Below are positions 60,560 to 64,000 of a stretch of DNA of 64,000 nucleotides, one piece after another; position 1 is the stretch's first letter, and each line of letters starts with the position of its first letter. The DNA comes from Mycosarcoma maydis. Taxonomy: Eukaryota > Basidiomycota > Ustilaginomycetes > Ustilaginales. The stretch spans positions 248,001 to 312,000 of the forward strand of contig NC_026484.1 of NCBI RefSeq assembly GCF_000328475.2, in the 5' to 3' direction. A program made the position numbers and the translations under genes. The notes beneath the pieces were generated by a model. It was not told where the DNA came from, did no database searches, and saw only the letters and a list, made by a program, of their open reading frames with translations.

Positions 60560-61501
60560 GGCTACTGCTTGCTTGCTGGGATCACGGCTGGTCCGAATAC
60601 TTGGAGCATGTATGGAGATATATGGAGCTCTCACTGAACGAAGCGGCTGTCAGCAGGGACAGTGAAGCTTGATCACAGTACGTTTCCACCGAAGAATCCG
60701 ACGTTGATGATGATGGGGATGTGTTCAAGTCTGAAGCGCTGTTTCCCCAACAATCGTGAATCACGAAAAATTGGTCCGCACCTATTCACGATCCTGTCAC
60801 TTGGCCCCGATTCTTCTTGCAGGCGCGGCATACGTGATAAGGAGCAGCCACGAGCCATTCACGATTTCACGATTCACGATTCATGAATTCTTCCAAAATT
60901 CTTGATTCTGTTCTTCCTCTGCAGGTTCGCCTTAATTACGAATCGTAAGTGTGACCGTGACGCGGAAACGCACATGCGCACATGTCTGAAACGGGTCAGT
61001 CGGCTTTTGCCCTCAGAGCGCGTATCGCGGCTCGACCTATCGAACAGCGCCAAACTGCAATCTCCGTACATATATCGTATGACTCGAATCGCTGTCTGTA
61101 TTCATCACACAAAGCATTCGGGTAGGTACCAAGCAGCGAAAAGGGATTGAGTCATATGCACCACGACCAGCGCGATGCTAGAGATGCATCTATACGACAG
61201 GAACAAAGAGCAAAAGCCACGACCAGCGCGGTGCTACAGAGACAGCTACACGACAGAAAACACGAGGAAGGCCACGACCAGCGTGGTACTATACGAGAAT
61301 CTACAGGACAGGCAAAAGCTTCGAAAGGAAGAGCAGCTGCCTGTCAAATTTCGAAGAAAAGCCACCAGAAGAAGACCAACGATTCGGATCCCGAGCAGAA
61401 ACTCGACCAGCGGACGGCACGGAAGCATCGAGTTGACGCGAGCGGAAGGGAGCGGTGGACAAGGCTTGAACGTACAATGAGTGTTGTCTGTCTCGGCCAA
61501 A
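60560..61501. other. Intergenic between BIO3-BIO1 5' side and the 61.5-kb gene 3' side
   Basis: A 942-bp stretch. It contains heptamer units at 60758-60790 and 60856-60890, and a three-copy 55-56-bp tandem repeat (61161-61326). The frames that read through this repeat (for example 61147-61551) are low-complexity by-products and not genes. Confidence 0.55.
61161..61326. repeat. Three-copy imperfect tandem repeat, 55-56-bp unit
   Basis: Units begin with ccacgaccagcg at 61161, 61217 and 61272. Each continues with a variant of gatgctagaga, then ctacacgacag, then aaaag-like sequence. Copies are about 70-80 percent alike by eye. It lies downstream of the unidentified gene and upstream of BIO3-BIO1. 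Confidence 0.8.
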
Positions 61502-63217
61502 CTACGTCTCACATCGACAGTCGTACTTTGAGCCATGTTCTCCCTGTCTGAGGTCGAATTGTGTGTCATGATCAGCTGCGGTAGTCTTCGGTGAGGGATC
61601 GAGTGCTGCCGATGGAGTAGAAACAAGTTTCGAAGCTTTAAAGGGTACACGGCTGATCGAAACGGTTGCGAACCCCGCTTCGTCGACCGAGATGCGGGCA
61701 AACCGGTCGGCAGCCGTACGCACAGCTGCCCGAAGTCCAAATTTTGAGGCATACCTCTGGCCCAGCTGCCGAAGCAGCTGAAGGCAATCGTCGTCCGTAG
61801 CGATCGATACCTTGATCTGTGCACCGCCGTGCTTGTGGATCCAATCGTGCAACGCCTCCAACGGATCGTCACTCCAGTGATTCCTCTTGCCCGGATCGTC
61901 ATCCCCACCTTGGTTTCCATCCTGTCCGCTCACTGCATCAGACCCGTGGTCTTGGTCGCGATCCATGTCTGGATCACGAGGTTCAGCTGCCGCTTTGATA
62001 CGCACGGGCAAGAAGCCAAGAACAGAAGAGACTGTGAGCCGATTGATCAAAATGGTCTGATCCATCGGTTTAGGAGAGCTGTCTGCTGTATTTTCCTTAC
62101 GAGAGCGTCGACCTAGACCATTGTAAGCAGATTCTTTCGATGAAGAGGATGCATAGGAGAACGACTGGTGATTGAGACCACCGTCAATGCTCACACCCAA
62201 GCTGCTGTTGCCCTTGCCGTGTCGCTGAAGAAGGGCAGGAGGCTTACCCTGGCCGTAATTATGGGTGTCTCTCGCGCGTTGAGGTCGGTGTGGACCTCGC
62301 TGGGAGGCGGTAACCCCACTCGACCAGTTGCCCCAGAAACCTGCCGAAACGCTGCCAAAAACTTCAAACTCGGCCTTGACACGCTTGTCTCCATGGCAGA
62401 TCACAGCCATGGCCCAGTCGGAGGTGCGATATTGCTTGTAGATCAGGGTGAGATCTTTCGTTTTGATAGACTTGGCTTCACCGTACGTCTGGTACATCCA
62501 CTCGTAATGCTTCTTGACGTAGGCTTTGAGCTCGCCAAGGTCATCGAGCTCAGTAATTTCGGTTGGATCTCGAGGGATGAGGATTGCGCCGTCGCCGCCC
62601 GAGCTCTCGAAACCAATCTTGACGTTGGCAGGCGAGCTTGGTACAGAAGCGTCTCCATTCACACCGAGACAGCGGAAGCTAGAAGACATGCGTGGACCCA
62701 TGTGGAATGGGGGGCTGGTAGCTAATTCTCTAACTTCGAAGCGCCCTGGGGGTTGAGAAGGTTCGGGAGGCGTACCGGAATGGAACCTCCTGTGCAAGAA
62801 AGTGGGAGAGCCTTTTTGAGCTGAGTGTGGAAGCAGCGGCTCCGAACTGTGAGATCTGGACATTCCCACAGACACCGAGGAGATCAAAGGGGACGCTGCC
62901 AATGAAGAGCTGGGAGACGGGCTGACTGGATCGGTCGGGGCACCGACTGGGTCATGTAGATTCAACCTCGCTTTCTTGGCACTTGATTCACCGTGTCCAT
63001 GTTCGCTCGAGGGGGAACGATCGGAATGAATAGCCGTAAGAAGGCTAGCGGCATCGGACTGAGTACCAGGCCCATCTACGATGTTGTAGAGTTGTTTGAA
63101 TGAGCCGTCTCGAATATAGCCGACGTCACCGAGGCGCAGTGCGGATGGATACCAGAGTGGATAGCCTTCACCTCCCAGGTAAAGAAGTTCGGCGTAGATC
63201 TCAGCGTAGCCGGGCAT
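61502..63217 (-). CDS. Unidentified basidiomycete-type protein with YPLWYP motif
   Basis: A single-exon 571-residue protein starting at the ATG at 63217 (MPGYAEIYAELLYLGGEGYP). The N-terminus (1-50), with GYPLWYPSALRLGDVGYI and GSFKQLYNIVDG, recalls a large family of uncharacterised basidiomycete proteins that open with a GYPLW.PEP and IGDVG motif and often occur in multicopy. Two more conserved-looking blocks are DDLGELKAYVKKHYEWMYQT with YRTSDWAMAVICHG at about 225-280, and ILINRLTVSSVLGFLPVRIK at about 385. The rest is Ser/Pro-rich or Asp/His-rich. No membrane span or catalytic site was recognised. Function is unknown, and the family link is from memory of the N-terminal pattern. Confidence 0.75.
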   Translation of the reverse strand: MPGYAEIYAELLYLGGEGYPLWYPSALRLGDVGYIRDGSFKQLYNIVDGPGTQSDAASLLTAIHSDRSPSSEHGHGESSAKKARLNLHDPVGAPTDPVSPSPSSSLAASPLISSVSVGMSRSHSSEPLLPHSAQKGSPTFLHRRFHSGTPPEPSQPPGRFEVRELATSPPFHMGPRMSSSFRCLGVNGDASVPSSPANVKIGFESSGGDGAILIPRDPTEITELDDLGELKAYVKKHYEWMYQTYGEAKSIKTKDLTLIYKQYRTSDWAMAVICHGDKRVKAEFEVFGSVSAGFWGNWSSGVTASQRGPHRPQRARDTHNYGQGKPPALLQRHGKGNSSLGVSIDGGLNHQSFSYASSSSKESAYNGLGRRSRKENTADSSPKPMDQTILINRLTVSSVLGFLPVRIKAAAEPRDPDMDRDQDHGSDAVSGQDGNQGGDDDPGKRNHWSDDPLEALHDWIHKHGGAQIKVSIATDDDCLQLLRQLGQRYASKFGLRAAVRTAADRFARISVDEAGFATVSISRVPFKASKLVSTPSAALDPSPKTTAADHDTQFDLRQGEHGSKYDCRCET

Positions 63218-64000
63218 AGTCAAGATGAGCAGGATTAGTCGCTGGAACACTTGCCTTGTGTTGCAGTCTATTTCGACTCGAGTGGGTGAACGTTGCTAGA
63301 TACCTTGTTCGTTGTGATCGTTGCCGAGGATGAAATAAGCAGAGGCCTTGATGTTGCTGTGATACCTTTCCCTACTTGAATGGAAACAATCCGATGGACA
63401 ACGACGAGGATGCTGTGGAGACGGAGACGTGAAAGGGCCAGTGTGACGACGTTCCGGGCTGCGGCTGCTTTAGGTGTTGAGCTTGGACAGAAATAAGTTC
63501 AAAGACGGAGCGTCGGATTATGGTATTCCACAGATATCCTGCCCCAAATCAGCGAAGACGGAACTTGTCCGTACTTTGTCGGGGGTAGCGGAACGCAGGA
63601 GGTTGAATTGATGGTGTAGATGCGACGATGATATGAAGAGGAGCGAGGGTGGTTATCGGTACGAGAGGCGGTAGAGGGGATGAGGATGAGGATGAGGATG
63701 AGGATGAGGATGAGGATGAGGATGAGGATGAGGATGAGGATGAGGATGAGGATGAGGATGAGGATGACGCCTTTTAAGCTTGAATGCTTCGCAGTCTGAG
63801 CCGGACGCTTTGTGCGATGAGACCAGAACTGATCTAAGGGGTGAACTGCGAAGAACCTGGTCGTAGGATCTTTAGTCGCTGACCTTGAGAACGTATCAGA
63901 CCAAAAGCAAACTCACAGATGTCTCGGGCGCCAAGACCAGAAGTCAGAGTAACTCATTTGTAACCGAATCGGATGTTTTTTGACAGACAACTTTGCTCTG
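63218..64000. other. Upstream flank of the 61.5-kb gene, window end
   Basis: Holds the presumed promoter and leader of the minus-strand gene and a long GGATGA microsatellite at 63678-63767. The last 230 bp show no recognisable feature. Confidence 0.5.
63678..63767. repeat. GGATGA hexanucleotide microsatellite, 15 copies
   Basis: Fifteen consecutive perfect GGATGA units (90 bp). On the minus strand it lies about 460 bp upstream of the start codon of the unidentified gene and reads TCATCC, a pyrimidine-rich tract. Perfect identity implies recent expansion. Confidence 0.97.

Noticed and set aside
61147..61551. 134-codon frame with charged repeats
   Set aside because: Reads through the 55-56-bp tandem repeat in intergenic DNA and into the end of a gene; no independent support.
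1..64000. tRNA genes
   Set aside because: Looked for B-box-like GGTTCGANNCC on both strands; hits such as near 15010 and 26351 lack the rest of a cloverleaf or lie in coding sequence.

Overview
This window is nuclear DNA from a fungus, most likely a basidiomycete smut of the Ustilaginales (Ustilago/Sporisorium type). The species call is an inference. It rests on mostly intronless genes of moderate GC content, the family relationships of the encoded proteins, and AT-richer intergenic DNA full of short CGTGA-type repeats. There are no bacterial, viral or transposon genes. I support 20 protein-coding genes and found no tRNA, rRNA or CRISPR array. A run of 100 N (39658-39757) is an assembly gap inside the VPS8 gene.

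Layout. 1-4.0 kb: a divergent ribosomal protein pair, RPL4 (minus, three exons including a 16-nt first exon) and RPS29 (plus, two exons), sharing one promoter region. 6.1-8.9 kb: mitochondrial aconitase. 8.9-12.6 kb: the longest gene-free stretch. 12.6-15.6 kb: an MFS transporter and a small basic conserved protein, convergent. 17.9-23.7 kb: a Sac7-type RhoGAP, RNA polymerase III subunit RPC25 and the SAM50 outer-membrane insertase. 23.8-34.2 kb: proteasome RPN1, a CDF zinc transporter, the dynamin MGM1 and dUTPase. 34.4-55.0 kb: VPS8 (broken by the gap), a glutamate-cysteine ligase regulatory subunit, a UBP2-type deubiquitinase and a very large LAA1/HEATR5 HEAT-repeat protein. 55.2-63.2 kb: TAN1, an unidentified coiled-coil protein, a fused BIO3-BIO1 biotin enzyme and a second unidentified protein.

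The genes are mainly housekeeping and do not form a pathway cluster. Recurring themes are mitochondria (aconitase, SAM50, MGM1), Golgi/endosome traffic (VPS8, LAA1) and protein turnover (RPN1, UBP2). Many neighbours are divergent pairs sharing a promoter region: RPL4/RPS29, RPC25/SAM50, RPN1/CDF, MGM1/DUT1, VPS8/GCLM, UBP2/LAA1 and TAN1/unknown.

The most unusual signal is non-coding. A family of 7-bp units with consensus CGTGANT (reverse complement ANTCACG) occurs singly, in short tandem arrays and in opposing hairpin-forming pairs in most long intergenic regions. I saw no arrays inside coding sequence. The densest array lies between MGM1 and DUT1 (about 33077-33430). Other notable points are the fused biotin gene, a stop-free 75-nt intron in the dUTPase, an altered signature motif in SAM50, Cbf1/Tbf1-like sites between the ribosomal genes, and several micro- and minisatellites.
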